A stretch of 6,869 bases of DNA. Source: CAIXTV01 sp964543995. GTDB lineage: Bacteria; Bacteroidota; Bacteroidia; Bacteroidales; CAIXTV01. Under the pieces are notes generated by a model. It saw only the letters and a program-made list of their open reading frames with translations, searched no databases and was not told where the DNA came from. The stretch's first letter is position 1, and each line of letters starts with the position of its first letter. A program made the translations under genes and the position numbers. The stretch lies in the NCBI GenBank assembly GCA_964543995.1, contig CAZJBB010000180.1, positions 1 to 6,869 on the forward strand, in the 5' to 3' direction. Positions 6,827 through 6,869 of the stretch are shown here, one piece after another.

Positions 6827-6869
6827 AGATCGGAAGAGCACACGTCTGAACTCCAGTCACCTGAAGCTA
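6827..6869. other. Illumina TruSeq adapter plus index (not genomic)
   Basis: Positions 6827-6860 match the 34-base TruSeq read-2 (index) adapter, beginning AGATCGGAAGAGC and ending CCAGTCAC. The next eight bases, CTGAAGCT, match i7 index D707 as I remember the list, and the final A would begin the following adapter segment. This is untrimmed library sequence retained at the contig end. Reverse-translated into the transporter frame it yields the well-known false peptide Cys-Ser-Ser-Asp-Leu. It should be masked before any annotation or homology search. Confidence 0.98.

Noticed and set aside
6827..6843. Transporter start codon GTG at 6843
   Set aside because: It lies in Illumina adapter sequence and cannot be a biological start.
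1..6869. CRISPR array, tRNA, rRNA, IS element, defence or secretion system
   Set aside because: No direct repeats with spacers, cloverleaf, transposase motifs or known system components were seen on either strand. The window is ordinary chromosomal gene content apart from the adapter end.

Overview
The window looks like one short contig from a Bacteroidota (Bacteroidetes) bacterium, probably from a shotgun or metagenome assembly. The support is: protein families with Bacteroidota-like sequence variants (an M13 lipoprotein peptidase and a POT peptide transporter); AT-rich leaders with little or no Shine-Dalgarno; exact matches to the Bacteroidetes -7 promoter box TAnnTTTG upstream of three genes; and moderate GC (roughly 40% by eye). 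I cannot place it below phylum with confidence.

All four genes lie on the minus strand, so they read from the right end to the left. (1) 6826-5326: a POT/PTR2 proton-coupled peptide transporter whose 5' end is missing, closed by a strong intrinsic terminator. (2) 5193-3151: an M13 (neprilysin/PepO-like) zinc metallopeptidase with a lipoprotein signal, also closed by its own terminator. (3) 2934-661: a 757-residue membrane protein of unknown function with one canonical EF-hand loop, a cysteine-rich segment and three C-terminal membrane helices. (4) 558-160: a small DUF805 membrane protein. Leftward of these, 1-159 holds no gene. It has a REP-like palindrome at 16-49 and a short perfect palindrome at 126-139.

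The last 43 bases (6827-6869) are not genomic. They are an Illumina TruSeq read-2 adapter followed by an 8-base index. The apparent start of the transporter ORF (Met-Cys-Ser-Ser-Asp-Leu) is translated adapter. The transporter is therefore 5'-partial, lacking about TM1-TM3, and its true start is outside the window.

Functionally, the transporter and the peptidase both suit growth on peptides: an envelope endopeptidase cuts oligopeptides and a proton symporter takes up di/tripeptides. They are separated by a terminator, so they are neighbours rather than a proven operon. I see no phage, IS, CRISPR, defence system, rRNA or tRNA. The least understood item is the EF-hand membrane protein. I found no convincing evidence of a new multigene system.
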